Positions 1 through 8,827 are shown, counted from the stretch's first letter. The stretch is DNA of 64,000 nt from UBA3076 sp964646435 (GCA_964646435.1 CAZYEJ010000004.1:15191-79190); one strand, 5' to 3'. The notes: generated by a model not told the origin, from the sequence alone. Numbers and translations: made by a program.

Positions 1-1197
1 ATTTTCAGTCTCTAAAAGTAACTTGACCAAATGCATAGTAATGTCCGGATCGGGTTCAACAAGTGAGAGTTCCTCATAAATGGCAATGGCTGGTGCAAAA
101 AGCTGAAGGCGCTCATACGCACGGGCCATAAACAGCAACCCCATTTTATCGTTAGGTTTTTCTCTCAAAAAAATCCTGAATGTCTCAAGGGCCTTGAGAT
201 AATTACGTGAGGCAAAATACAGACGCCCCAAAGTCGCCAAAAGCTGCTTATCAAACACTTCCGGATGACCATGCTTCAAATCCTCAAGGACGTTGATTGC
301 TGGCTGAACATCTCCTTCCATCAGATATAAGGAGATAAGCTCATTAACACCCCATATAAGATTATCTGTGTGATCTTCCCCGGTATTATCGCTGGAAAGT
401 GCCACAAACCTCTTAAATATCTTAATGGCCTTATCTCGATTTCCCACAGCTAAAAGGGCCTTTGCATAGTTAGCTAAAAAATCCGGATCATCTTCATATT
501 GAGGTAGCAATTTCTGGAAATGAGATAAGGAATTCTTTGCTCTTTTCAGACGCAGAAGCCCACAGGCCAGATTAAACTCAAGGTCTTTTCGGTCAGGTTC
601 AATGGCTAAAGCCTTTTGGAGATAAGTTATAGATTCATTAAACCTTTTTTGGGATTCCATACAACAGGCAAGGCTCTCTAAGACCTTTACCAAGGTCAAC
701 TCTTCAGGGATGTTCAGCAATTCATTCCCGGCAACGTGAAAATTTTCCCCATGGAGACCAAGTTCTGTCACCAACTTATCATAGATGACGGCAGCTCTAT
801 CACACTGACCTGAACAGCTCAGAAGTTCTGCAAGAATGAATAAAGCTTGAATATCCTGGGGTCTGGCCTCCACAACATGCTCAAATTCAAGTATAGCTTG
901 ACTTACTTTATCTAACCGCATTAAAACTAAAGCCAGTTCCCATCTGGCTTCTACTAGACCTTGGCGATCTCTTAACAATTCTCTGTAAAGGGCTACGGCA
1001 CCATCCAGTTCATTTTTTTTTACCATTTTTCTGGCTTCATTCCAGACCAGTTGCCATGAAGGAGAAACCTCCTCATGAGTTACCTGAATTCTTGCCTGAG
1101 GCATGTTATTTTGAGAAATTTTCACCAAATCCTGCCCATTAACAGTCGGTGCTAAAATGATGAGACATAAAAAAAGGCCTACAAGAAAGTTCCTCAT
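1..1197 (-). CDS. TPR-repeat secreted protein (partial, C-terminus beyond window)
   Basis: The minus-strand frame is open from an ATG at 1197 to the window edge, giving 399 codons with no stop. It begins with a signal-peptide-like stretch (MRNFLVGLFLCLIILAPTVN). After that come repeated helical pairs typical of tetratricopeptide repeats, such as LDGAVALYRELLRDR, FNESITYLQKALAIEPD and YLKALETFRIFLREKPND. An AGGA element sits about 5 bases before the ATG. TPR proteins of this type are usually periplasmic or membrane-anchored scaffolds; the partner is not visible here. The gene diverges from rpoZ, and the intervening DNA is filled with repeats. Confidence 0.8.
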   Translation of the reverse strand, partial: MRNFLVGLFLCLIILAPTVNGQDLVKISQNNMPQARIQVTHEEVSPSWQLVWNEARKMVKKNELDGAVALYRELLRDRQGLVEARWELALVLMRLDKVSQAILEFEHVVEARPQDIQALFILAELLSCSGQCDRAAVIYDKLVTELGLHGENFHVAGNELLNIPEELTLVKVLESLACCMESQKRFNESITYLQKALAIEPDRKDLEFNLACGLLRLKRAKNSLSHFQKLLPQYEDDPDFLANYAKALLAVGNRDKAIKIFKRFVALSSDNTGEDHTDNLIWGVNELISLYLMEGDVQPAINVLEDLKHGHPEVFDKQLLATLGRLYFASRNYLKALETFRIFLREKPNDKMGLLFMARAYERLQLFAPAIAIYEELSLVEPDPDITMHLVKLLLETEN

Positions 1198-1262
1198 ATT
1201 GGTCCTGTTACGATAGCCATGTTGAATAAAGATTGCGACAACTAAAACTGTTATTATAATAA

Positions 1263-1488
1263 TAAATTTCGGCATCCTTCACGACAAGTCAAAAGTAGTT
1301 TACACTCTGTTGGTCTTGTATTTTGGCAGTGAAATTTGAAACTGGAAATTTGAAATTGGGAAAAACTAAAGATGTAGAGGTGCGTTACCTAATTTCTAAT
1401 TTCCAGTTTCGACATCGACATTTAATTCGATAATACACGCTTTTTCGGGAAAAGTGTAAAACTGGTGAATGAAGGATACCTAAATTTC
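1263..1488 (+). repeat. MITE-like element, full-length copy with 8-bp target duplication
   Basis: The element spans 1271-1480 (210 bp). It starts GGCATCCTTCACGACAAGTC and ends GAATGAAGGATACC, so the outer ends are inverted (GGYATCCTTCA), followed by a second inverted block (GTTTACACT / AGTGTAAA). It is flanked by a perfect direct repeat TAAATTTC at 1263-1270 and 1481-1488, as expected for a transposition target duplication. There is no ORF inside. An inner inverted repeat (GAAACTGGAAATT near 1338 and AATTTCCAGTTTC near 1398) brackets a core of about 45 bp. Eight-base duplications with GG-starting ends occur in IS256- and ISL3-type elements; assignment of a helper transposase is inference. Confidence 0.8.
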
Positions 1489-1556
1489 TAAAAGGCACTT
1501 GCAAAATACTAGATCTTGTTCTAATGGTCTGTCACAAAATAAAATATGCGGTATTC

Positions 1557-1660
1557 GGCATCCTTCACGACAAGTCAAAAGTAGTTTACACTCTGTCGAC
1601 TTTCAATTTGATAATGCATATTTTTTTGAAGGAAGTGTAAACTGATGAATGAAGGATACC
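1557..1660 (+). repeat. MITE-like element, 104-bp internally deleted copy
   Basis: This has the same left end as the copy at 1271 (GGCATCCTTCACGACAAGTC and on through GTTTACACTCTGT) and the same right end (AGTGTAAACTGATGAATGAAGGATACC in two parts), but the inner inverted repeats and the core are missing. It ends 25 bp before the rpoZ start codon. TTTACA at 1585-1590 and GATAAT at 1610-1615 resemble promoter boxes, but the 19-bp spacer is long. No clean target duplication is visible. Confidence 0.75.
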
Positions 1661-1685
1661 CTATTTTTTAACTGGAGAATATACA

Positions 1686-1949
1686 ATGGCGAGAATAACA
1701 ATAGAAGACTGCCTGGGAAATTTGCATAACCGTTTTGAATTAGTACATCTTGCGATCGAGAGGGTAAAGCAATTACGCAAAGGCGCCCACCCCTTAGTTA
1801 AATGCCAAAACAAGGAAATAGTCCAGGCATTGAGAGAAATTGCCCAAGACAAAGTAAAATTTGAAAATCTGGAAGAATTGGCCCGAGAGGCAGAAGAACA
1901 ACGCATTTTCCAAGCATTACAGATAGATACCAATCAGGCAGAAGGTTAA
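1686..1949 (+). CDS. rpoZ: DNA-directed RNA polymerase omega subunit
   Basis: The 87-residue protein starts MARITIEDCLGNLHNRFELV and carries the omega signature: a conserved start, then HLAIERVKQLRKG and the motif NKEIVQALREIA. Omega binds the beta-prime C-terminus, helps core polymerase assembly, and contributes to the ppGpp site, which fits the dksA gene three genes downstream. GGAG lies about 7 bases before the ATG. It is the first gene of a tight plus-strand run. The deleted MITE-like copy sits directly upstream, so the promoter lies in or next to repeat DNA. Confidence 0.95.
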   Translation: MARITIEDCLGNLHNRFELVHLAIERVKQLRKGAHPLVKCQNKEIVQALREIAQDKVKFENLEELAREAEEQRIFQALQIDTNQAEG

Positions 1950-1974
1950 AAAAAACCGTTTTTAGGCATTATCA

Positions 1975-3114
1975 ATGAAAAAAGACTACTACGAAATTTT
2001 GGAGGTTTCCCGAGACTGCTCATCTGAAGAACTAAAAAAAGCCTACAGGAAGCTGGCCCTAAAATATCATCCTGATAAAAATCAGGGTGATAAAGACGCA
2101 GAGGAACACTTCAAGGAGGCGGCAGAGGCCTATGAAGTGCTCAGAGATCCTCAGAAAAGACAGACCTATGACCTTTACGGTCACGAAGGAATAGCCGGGA
2201 CAGGCTTCAGAGGTTTTTCCGGACCACAAGACATATTTAGTAACTTTGGCGACCTGTTTGAAGACCTGTTTGGTTTCTCTGCTACTCACCGAAGGCATGG
2301 CGCATCCATGGGGCCAGAGGCGGGTGCGGATCTGAGATACAACCTGGAGATTTCCTTTGAAGATGCTGCCAGAGGTACGGAGACTGAAGTCGAGATAGTT
2401 TGTCTTGAGTCCTGTTCTAGTTGCAATGGAACGGGTATGGCCTCCGGGAGCCATCCTGCTACCTGTCCTACTTGTCAGGGAAGAGGCCAAATAATAAGGT
2501 CAGAAGGCTTCTTCAGGATATCATCTACTTGTCCACACTGTTCCGGAACCGGAACGATTATCACAAACCCCTGCAAAACCTGCCAAGGCAAGGGCAGGCT
2601 CAGAGAACGACATAAGGTAAGGGTACGCATTCCTGCAGGTGTAGATACAGACTCAAGATTGCGCCTGAGGAGGGAGGGTGAAGCCGGTCTCAGGGATGGG
2701 CCCAGGGGGGATCTCTACATAATAATCCACGTAAAACCCCACCACCTTTTCGAACGTCATGGCAATGACATATATTGTCGTCTTCCTATTTCTATTGTCC
2801 AGGCAGCAGTAGGAGACAAAATTGAAATATCCACACTGGATGGACCCCGCAACTTAAAAATTCCGGCAGGGACCCAGACAGGAGAACACTTCGGGCTGAA
2901 AGGACTTGGCATTCCCGATCTTAGAGGATTTGTAGCCGGCGATCAGATAGTTGAAGTTGCTGTTGTAACACCAACCAAGTTGACAGAACGCCAATGTGCG
3001 CTGCTTCAGGAATTCGCTGATATCGAAAAAGAAAAAAAAGAAGGCGGCTTCTTTCGTAAACTGTTTAAACGATCCGAAGCAGATAGGCACTCCAGTCAGG
3101 AGAGGACGTCTTGA
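1975..3114 (+). CDS. dnaJ: Molecular chaperone DnaJ (Hsp40)
   Basis: The 379-residue protein is a full type I Hsp40 that stimulates the DnaK ATPase and delivers unfolded clients. The J domain covers residues 4-68 with HPD at 32-34. A Gly/Phe-rich linker follows (GFRGFSGPQDIFSNFGDLFEDLFGF in two halves). Four zinc motifs lie at roughly 145-205 (CSSCNGTG, CPTCQGRG, CPHCSGTG, CKTCQGKG). The C-terminal substrate domains are complete, and the tail is Lys-rich (KEKKEGGFFRKLFKR). There is no dnaK or grpE in the window. The stop codon overlaps the moaC start (TTGA), which implies translational coupling. Confidence 0.96.
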   Translation: MKKDYYEILEVSRDCSSEELKKAYRKLALKYHPDKNQGDKDAEEHFKEAAEAYEVLRDPQKRQTYDLYGHEGIAGTGFRGFSGPQDIFSNFGDLFEDLFGFSATHRRHGASMGPEAGADLRYNLEISFEDAARGTETEVEIVCLESCSSCNGTGMASGSHPATCPTCQGRGQIIRSEGFFRISSTCPHCSGTGTIITNPCKTCQGKGRLRERHKVRVRIPAGVDTDSRLRLRREGEAGLRDGPRGDLYIIIHVKPHHLFERHGNDIYCRLPISIVQAAVGDKIEISTLDGPRNLKIPAGTQTGEHFGLKGLGIPDLRGFVAGDQIVEVAVVTPTKLTERQCALLQEFADIEKEKKEGGFFRKLFKRSEADRHSSQERTS

Positions 3115-3605
3115 GCAAAAATTCCTTTTCTCATCTGAACAAGAAGGGTTGGGCCCACATGGTGGACGTAAGCCCAAAACCTATGACCCAAAGAGAAGCG
3201 ATTGCTTCAGGACGGGTAATAATAGGACCTGATGCCTTTAATCTTCTTATTGACAGTAAAACCTCAAAAGGTGACGTTCTGGCTGTAGCCAGGATAGCTG
3301 GGATCATGGCTGCCAAAAAAGTGGAAACCCTGATTCCACTTTGTCATCCTTTAACTTTGCAACAAGTAGAGATTGACTTCATTCCAAACCCTGAAAAAAA
3401 TGCCATAGAAATTTTGGCACGAGCAAAGGCAAAAGGCGCAACCGGCGTGGAAATGGAGGCCTTAACCGCGGTTTCGGTTGCTGCTCTGACCATTTACGAT
3501 ATGTGCAAGTCAGCAGAGAAAAATATAACTATTGAAAAAGTGCAATTGGATTATAAATCCGGTGGGAAAAGCGGAACCTGGAAAAGAAAGTTCTTAGGAG
3601 AATAG
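3111..3605 (+). CDS. moaC: Cyclic pyranopterin monophosphate synthase MoaC
   Basis: The 164-residue protein catalyses the second half of cPMP formation in molybdenum/tungsten cofactor synthesis. It carries the family motifs HMVDVSPK near the N-terminus, KKVETLIPLCHPL in the middle and MEALTAVSVAALTIYDMCKS in the C-terminal half. The TTG start at 3111 is favoured over later ATGs because the N-terminus (FSHLNKKGWAHMVDVS) matches the usual length of the family and AGGAG lies about 9 bases upstream. It overlaps the dnaJ stop by 4 bp. The Moco pathway fits an anaerobe with molybdo- or tungsto-enzymes such as formate dehydrogenases; none is in the window. Confidence 0.95.
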   Translation: MSKNSFSHLNKKGWAHMVDVSPKPMTQREAIASGRVIIGPDAFNLLIDSKTSKGDVLAVARIAGIMAAKKVETLIPLCHPLTLQQVEIDFIPNPEKNAIEILARAKAKGATGVEMEALTAVSVAALTIYDMCKSAEKNITIEKVQLDYKSGGKSGTWKRKFLGE

Positions 3606-3609
3606 TAGC

Positions 3610-3972
3610 ATGGAACAGGCCCAACTGGAATATTTTCGCAAACTACTCCAGAAAAAACTCAATGATCTTTTAGGGGAAGCGGACAAGACCCTGGAAGAGA
3701 TGACTGACATGAACGACCACTTTCCTGACCCAACAGATCGGGCGTCCGTAGAATCTGATCGTAGTTTTGAGCTACGCATCAGAGATAGGGAGAGAAAGCT
3801 CATAAAAAAGATTAATAAGGCCTTAGAAAGGATCGAAGAAGGGACTTACGGCATATGTGAGGAGTGTGGTGAAGAAATAGGAGCTAAGCGCCTGACGGCC
3901 AGACCTGTCACAACCCGTTGCATTGAGTGCAAGTCCAAGCAAGAAAAAGAGGAAAAAGCCAAAGGCTTATAA
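3610..3972 (+). CDS. dksA: DksA/TraR family RNA polymerase-binding transcription factor
   Basis: This 120-residue protein inserts a coiled coil into the RNA polymerase secondary channel and acts with ppGpp. The coiled-coil tip keeps the D-x-x-D-x-A pattern (PDPTDRAS), which in E. coli DksA is needed for activity. The helix RDRERKLIKKINKALERIEEG follows. A four-cysteine zinc finger closes the protein (CEECGEEIG ... CIECK). It begins 5 bases after the moaC stop and ends directly against the GH57 start, so it is co-transcribed. The motif set and length make the call secure. Confidence 0.93.
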   Translation: MEQAQLEYFRKLLQKKLNDLLGEADKTLEEMTDMNDHFPDPTDRASVESDRSFELRIRDRERKLIKKINKALERIEEGTYGICEECGEEIGAKRLTARPVTTRCIECKSKQEKEEKAKGL

Positions 3973-6141
3973 ATGCTGCAGTTAAATATTGCCTTCCTTT
4001 GGCATATGCATCAACCTCTGTACCTTGACCCGACAAGAGATCGCTTTGCGATGCCATGGGTCAGGCTCCATGCCGTCAAGGCTTACTCTGACATGATAGC
4101 GTGTCTGGACTCTCGGCCTGAGGCAAAGGTAACTTTCAACCTTGTTCCATCCCTTCTTCTCCAAATCCAGTCTTATATACAGGGCAAAACCGACGACTTC
4201 CTGGAATTGAGCCGTCGTCCTGCCATCGAGCTCTCCCCTTCAGACCAGGAATTCATCCTGACACATTTTTTCAGCTGCCAATGGCCCACTATGGTAGAAC
4301 CCCATAAGAGGTACCTGCAACTGCTGGAGTTGCGAGGAAGGGACTTTGGTCCATCTTATACCTCCCAAGTGAGAAAAAAATTTTCAACCCAGGATTATTT
4401 AGACCTTCAGGTCTGGTTTAATCTCGCCTGGGTCGGCTTTTCCTCAAGAAATCACCCCTTGATAAGCTCTCTTTTTCAAAAAGGACAATTGTTCAGCGAA
4501 GAAGAAAAGATGGATCTCCTGGACTTCCACCTTGAACTCATGAAAGGACTCATTCCCCGTTATAGTTCAAAATGGATCGAAGGACAGATAGAGATCAGTA
4601 TCAGCCCATTCTATCATCCTATTCTTCCCCTGCTAATTGATACGGATTTAGGGAAAAGGCCAAGACCGGAGACCAAACTCCCCTTGCGATTTACTTGCCC
4701 GGAAGACGCCGGAACACAAATGGAAAGAGGTAGGCGCTACTGTAAGGAGATTTTAGGCCAGACTCCTGTAGGACTCTGGCCATCAGAGGGCTCTGTTGCC
4801 CCTGAGCTTATCCCCCTCATTGAAAAAGCCGGGTTTTCCTGGACCGCAACAGACGAGGCCATCCTATTTAACTCACTTGAAAAAATCGAATCTCAGAGTC
4901 TTTTTCAGCCTTATAGAGTAGAAACAAATGGCTGCTGCACAGACATGGTCTTTCGGCACCATAAGCTTTCAGATCTGATAGGTTTTGTTTATCAAAAAAA
5001 CCCTCCTCAGGCCGCAATCACTGACTTTGTTTCCAGGCTGAAGAAAATCTGTAGCGGCCTTCAGGAAATGGATCGTGCCCCTTTTGTTGCCATAATTCTG
5101 GATGGGGAAAATCCCTGGGAGTATTACCAGGACGGTGGTGAATCCTTCTTGACAGGCCTATATGATGCAATTATCACAGAACCAATGTTTGAACTGGTGA
5201 CCATTGGTCAATATCTGGAAGACCATCCGCCGACATGCACCTTGCCGGGGCTATATACAGGCTCTTGGATAAACCATGATTTCGGCATCTGGATCGGTGG
5301 GCAGGACGAAAATAGGGCATGGGAAGCCCTGGGTCATGCAAGAAAAGCCATCGACAATGCCAGAAAACAGGAAGACATAACTGAAGAGACCTTGAATGTA
5401 GCTATGGAATCTATTTTTGCTGCTGAAGGCAGTGACTGGTTCTGGTGGTATGGAGACCAATTTGAGACTGATTATGCCTATGAATTTGACCACCTCTTTC
5501 GGAGTCATCTCAAAAAGGTCTATAATAGCCTTAACATGACAGTTTCTGATGAACTGCTGAGTCCGATAAGGGTTCCAAAACCGGCAACACCTACTACTGA
5601 ACCAACGTGTTTTATACACCCACAAATTGATGGACGTGTGAGCTATTATTGGGAGTGGAGAGGTGCAGGATTACTGACCCTGGGAGGTCAAGGGGGGGCC
5701 ATGCATTCCGGGGCGAGTTCGCTGGCTGAGATTGCCTATGGCTTTGATCTTGAGTCGCTTTATCTGAGGATAGATCCCAGAGAGGGGGGCTTTGATGTAT
5801 GGGAGCCGGATCTCGGCCTCAGGATTACAATCTCTTCTAAGGCTATAATAACTATCGAGCTGATCCCCAGCCGGTCTATAGACCCCCTTAAGGGAAAAAT
5901 CAGGGTTTTAAAAAATGGAAAGGCCCTTGTTTTTCGCGAAACAGGTGTAAAATGCGCTGTGAATGAGTTGACAGAAGTGGCAATACCTTTTGCACTTCTG
6001 GACTCTAACCCCAAAGATGAACTGACATTTTATGTTGAAACAATAGGAAATGAGTTGGTGAGAGACAGATGGCCTCGGGGGGGCTACATAGTGCTTCAAG
6101 TACCTGATAAAAACTTTGAACGTAGGCTTTGGCTGGTTTGA
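3973..6141 (+). CDS. Glycoside hydrolase family 57 protein (alpha-glucan acting)
   Basis: The 722-residue protein starts with the GH57 motif 1 region (FLWHMHQPLY). It also has the catalytic-Glu region (GLWPSEGSVAPELI, E in WPSE) and the catalytic-Asp region (IILDGENPWEYY). A C-terminal beta-rich domain of about 180 residues follows, as in GH57 amylases/glucanotransferases. It probably acts on intracellular glycogen-like glucan, but the exact reaction (amylase, 4-alpha-glucanotransferase or branching) cannot be read from the motifs. It starts at the base after the dksA stop and is followed after 10 bp by galT, a pairing that suggests a glucan/hexose-phosphate module. Confidence 0.88.
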   Translation: MLQLNIAFLWHMHQPLYLDPTRDRFAMPWVRLHAVKAYSDMIACLDSRPEAKVTFNLVPSLLLQIQSYIQGKTDDFLELSRRPAIELSPSDQEFILTHFFSCQWPTMVEPHKRYLQLLELRGRDFGPSYTSQVRKKFSTQDYLDLQVWFNLAWVGFSSRNHPLISSLFQKGQLFSEEEKMDLLDFHLELMKGLIPRYSSKWIEGQIEISISPFYHPILPLLIDTDLGKRPRPETKLPLRFTCPEDAGTQMERGRRYCKEILGQTPVGLWPSEGSVAPELIPLIEKAGFSWTATDEAILFNSLEKIESQSLFQPYRVETNGCCTDMVFRHHKLSDLIGFVYQKNPPQAAITDFVSRLKKICSGLQEMDRAPFVAIILDGENPWEYYQDGGESFLTGLYDAIITEPMFELVTIGQYLEDHPPTCTLPGLYTGSWINHDFGIWIGGQDENRAWEALGHARKAIDNARKQEDITEETLNVAMESIFAAEGSDWFWWYGDQFETDYAYEFDHLFRSHLKKVYNSLNMTVSDELLSPIRVPKPATPTTEPTCFIHPQIDGRVSYYWEWRGAGLLTLGGQGGAMHSGASSLAEIAYGFDLESLYLRIDPREGGFDVWEPDLGLRITISSKAIITIELIPSRSIDPLKGKIRVLKNGKALVFRETGVKCAVNELTEVAIPFALLDSNPKDELTFYVETIGNELVRDRWPRGGYIVLQVPDKNFERRLWLV

Positions 6142-6151
6142 GGGATTCCAA

Positions 6152-7153
6152 ATGCCCGAACTACGCAGGGATACAATCATAGGCCGATGGGTTATTATAG
6201 CCAAGGAAAGAGGGAATCGCCCCTACGACTTTGTCATTGAAAAAGACAAGACCAGGGGCGGGTTTTGTCCTTTATGCCCTGGGAATGAACATACCACTCC
6301 GCCGGAAGTTCTGGCTTATGGACGGCCGGACTATTCGCCAAATGGACCAGGCTGGACCCTCAGGGTAGTCCCAAACAAATTTCCCGCACTGGTTATAGAA
6401 GGAGATCTGGACAAACGGGGCGAAGGTATTTACGATAAAATGAATGGCATCGGCGCCCATGAGGTTATAATAGATACCCCTAAGCACGACGAAACCATTC
6501 CTATGATGTCTCATGGACAGCTTATCCAGACCTTTTGGGCCTACAGGGACCGGATGGTAGATTTGGCACAGGATTCCCGCTTTCGCTACATAATAATTTT
6601 CAAGAATTTCGGCCGGGCTGCAGGTGCTTCTCTAGAACATTCACATTCCCAGCTTATTGCTCTCCCTATCGTACCTCACCGGATACAGGAAGAGATCCAA
6701 AGCTCTTTGCACTATTATGAATTTAAGGAACGCTGCATCTTTTGTGATATCATTCGTCAGGAAAAATCCCAAGACATAAGAATAGTATGTGAAAATAATG
6801 ATTTTATCACGATCTGCCCCTTTGCGCCCCGTTCGCCTTTTGAGATGTGGCTGATGCCTAAAAGACACCAATCTTCTTATATTTCCATGGACGACAATCA
6901 ATTCCATTCATTGACAGACCTGTTTCTGGAGACAATGCAGCGCCTCGACAAAGCCCTCCCGGGGGTCCCTTACAATTATATGTTGCACACGTCTCCGTTA
7001 CGCATTCCTTTCCTGGAACACTATCACTGGCATATAGAGATATTGCCCAAGGTGACCACGATGGCAGGGTTTGAGTGGGGTACCGGATTTTATATCAACC
7101 CTACCCCGCCTGAAGAATCCGCACAGTTTCTCAGAGAGATCAATTTAGATTAA
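6152..7153 (+). CDS. galT: Galactose-1-phosphate uridylyltransferase-like nucleotidyltransferase
   Basis: The 333-residue HIT-superfamily transferase exchanges a nucleotidyl group between sugar phosphates through a covalent histidine intermediate. The active-site motif is HSHSQ (in ASLEHSHSQLIALP). Zinc-type cysteines are CPLC near the N-terminus and CIFC in the middle. The start chosen is the ATG at 6152 (MPELRRDTIIGRWVI), because this is the family N-terminus and GAGGGA overlapping the GH57 stop provides a ribosome site; the frame stays open further upstream. Homologues beside GH57 genes may act on glucose-1-phosphate with ADP or UDP, so the substrate is uncertain. Confidence 0.85.
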   Translation: MPELRRDTIIGRWVIIAKERGNRPYDFVIEKDKTRGGFCPLCPGNEHTTPPEVLAYGRPDYSPNGPGWTLRVVPNKFPALVIEGDLDKRGEGIYDKMNGIGAHEVIIDTPKHDETIPMMSHGQLIQTFWAYRDRMVDLAQDSRFRYIIIFKNFGRAAGASLEHSHSQLIALPIVPHRIQEEIQSSLHYYEFKERCIFCDIIRQEKSQDIRIVCENNDFITICPFAPRSPFEMWLMPKRHQSSYISMDDNQFHSLTDLFLETMQRLDKALPGVPYNYMLHTSPLRIPFLEHYHWHIEILPKVTTMAGFEWGTGFYINPTPPEESAQFLREINLD

Positions 7154-7232
7154 TGAAATTCCACTATATGGATCAAACCATTTGCTGTATATAAATATAA
7201 ATATTAACAGTAAACAGCCAAGAAGGTGATCT

Positions 7233-7592
7233 ATGAATAAATACAAAATACTCGTAGTTGACGACGAAGAGAGTATTCATCTCCTTTACAAGGAAGAATT
7301 GGAAGAAGAAGGCTATGAAGTCCACTCGGCGATGAGCGGAGAAGATGCCCTTAAGGCCTTTGACGCTCAGGAACCGGACCTTGTCATCCTGGACATAAAT
7401 ATGCCTGGTATGGATGGCATAGAAGTGCTGCGTCAAATGAAACAAAAAAAACCCAGGGTGCCTGTTATCTTGAGTTCTGCCTATCCTGAGTATAAACAGG
7501 ATTTGGCGTCGTGGGCATCGGATGACTATATAGTCAAGTCCTTCAACTTAGATGATCTCAAGTCATCTGTTCGCAGAAATTTAGCGAAATAA
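7233..7592 (+). CDS. Single-domain response regulator
   Basis: The 119-residue protein is a lone REC domain. The acidic pocket is VVDDEES, the phospho-acceptor Asp lies in LVILDINMPGMDG, the conserved Ser is in VILSSAY, and the Lys is in DYIVKSF. There is no output domain, so it signals by protein contact in the manner of CheY or Spo0F. AGAAGGTG upstream gives a ribosome site. It lies about 230 bp before a REC-GGDEF gene on the same strand and may feed the same circuit. Confidence 0.9.
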   Translation: MNKYKILVVDDEESIHLLYKEELEEEGYEVHSAMSGEDALKAFDAQEPDLVILDINMPGMDGIEVLRQMKQKKPRVPVILSSAYPEYKQDLASWASDDYIVKSFNLDDLKSSVRRNLAK

Positions 7593-7618
7593 GGCAAAAA
7601 AAGGGAATTGTGCGAATT

Positions 7619-7641
7619 CTTCAGGAGATGAAGTCTCCTGG
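7619..7641. other. Small hairpin between two regulator genes
   Basis: CAGGAGA and TCTCCTG at about 7623-7640 can pair around a short loop. No U-run follows, so it does not look like an intrinsic terminator; an mRNA stabilising or attenuating hairpin is possible. Confidence 0.3.
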
Positions 7642-7822
7642 CGGTTCTTACATCTTTGATGTTGTCATCTGTCCTCTTCAAATTATTATATTCAGCCTTA
7701 AATTGAAAAATTGAGGAATTAAAATCGATAGAACAACTTTCAATTTATCAATTCCTTAAATTCGCAATTCCTGAATCAACTGATTCAAGATAACCTTATA
7801 GACTTATACAGCCTGGGAGGAT

Positions 7823-8788
7823 GTGTTGCCTAAGATTTTAGAATCATCTGAAAACCAGGTCGGATTTTTCTTAAAAGACCTGCCACAAGAACCCCAACAA
7901 CTCCTACTTGTTGACGACGACCCTATCATCTTAAACTTATTGGCAGAATTCGTTTCCAGTCTCGGGTACCAATATCGTACAGCAGGTGACGGTCTGGAAG
8001 CCATGTCATTGCTGGAGCAGTCCTCCAGCACGATCGTAATCACTGACCTCATGATGCCCAAAATGGATGGAATGGAGCTTATTCGGAAAATTAAAAAACT
8101 CTGGCCTGAAACAGATGTAATGGCAATAACAGGATATAGTCGAGACTTTCATTACACCGACGTTATTAAATCCGGAGCATGCGATTTCATACAAAAACCC
8201 TTTAATCTGGACGAATTAGAGGCCAAACTCAACAGGATAATCAGGGAACGTGGATATAGGGCCCTGTTGAAACGACTTTCCATAAGAGATGTCCTTACAG
8301 ACCTATACAACAGACGTTTTCTCGACCAAAAACTCGAAGAGGAAACCCAAAGGGCCACCCGCCAAGACTACCCTCTTTTTCTAATCATATTAGACCTGGA
8401 TAATTTCAAAGAACTGAATGATACCTTGGGGCATCAGGCAGGAGACGAGGTGCTCCAGCGCCTGGCTGGTGTGCTGAATAATTCCATCAGACGTAATGTT
8501 GATATTCCATTTCGCTATGGAGGAGACGAATTCGCCGTAATGATTCCCCAGGCCAGCACAGAGCAGGTAAAACAGATAGCAGAACGCATACGGCGCAATT
8601 ACCTGAACGAGGATATAGGTGAGACTTCACTTAGCCTGGGGATCTCCCGCTTCAGTAAAACAAACAGTGGATTGCGCGAAGACATTAACGATTTTATACA
8701 CAAAGCTGATGTCTCAATGTATACCGCAAAAAAAACAGGAGGTAATAAAATAATATTTCACGAAGAAATAAAGAAGGAAGGACCTTGA
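7823..8788 (+). CDS. Response regulator with GGDEF (diguanylate cyclase) output
   Basis: The 321-residue protein has a REC domain (VDDDP; acceptor Asp in VITDLMMPKMDG) at roughly residues 28-140, then a GGDEF domain to the C-terminus. The catalytic motif is intact (RYGGDEF), and an RxxD inhibitory site (RNVD) lies five residues before it. It should make c-di-GMP and be feedback controlled. The start is uncertain: GTG at 7823 is very close to GGGAGG (7815-7820), and the next TTG at 7826 has better spacing. It is transcribed with or near the single-domain regulator upstream. Confidence 0.88.
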   Translation: MLPKILESSENQVGFFLKDLPQEPQQLLLVDDDPIILNLLAEFVSSLGYQYRTAGDGLEAMSLLEQSSSTIVITDLMMPKMDGMELIRKIKKLWPETDVMAITGYSRDFHYTDVIKSGACDFIQKPFNLDELEAKLNRIIRERGYRALLKRLSIRDVLTDLYNRRFLDQKLEEETQRATRQDYPLFLIILDLDNFKELNDTLGHQAGDEVLQRLAGVLNNSIRRNVDIPFRYGGDEFAVMIPQASTEQVKQIAERIRRNYLNEDIGETSLSLGISRFSKTNSGLREDINDFIHKADVSMYTAKKTGGNKIIFHEEIKKEGP

Positions 8789-8827
8789 TCACAGAGCCTC
8801 TAGGTATAAATTAAGGGATTTAGGGAC

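Noticed and set aside
7154..7232. Riboswitch or small RNA before the response regulator
   Set aside because: The gap is short and AT-rich with no stable structure beyond the ribosome site.
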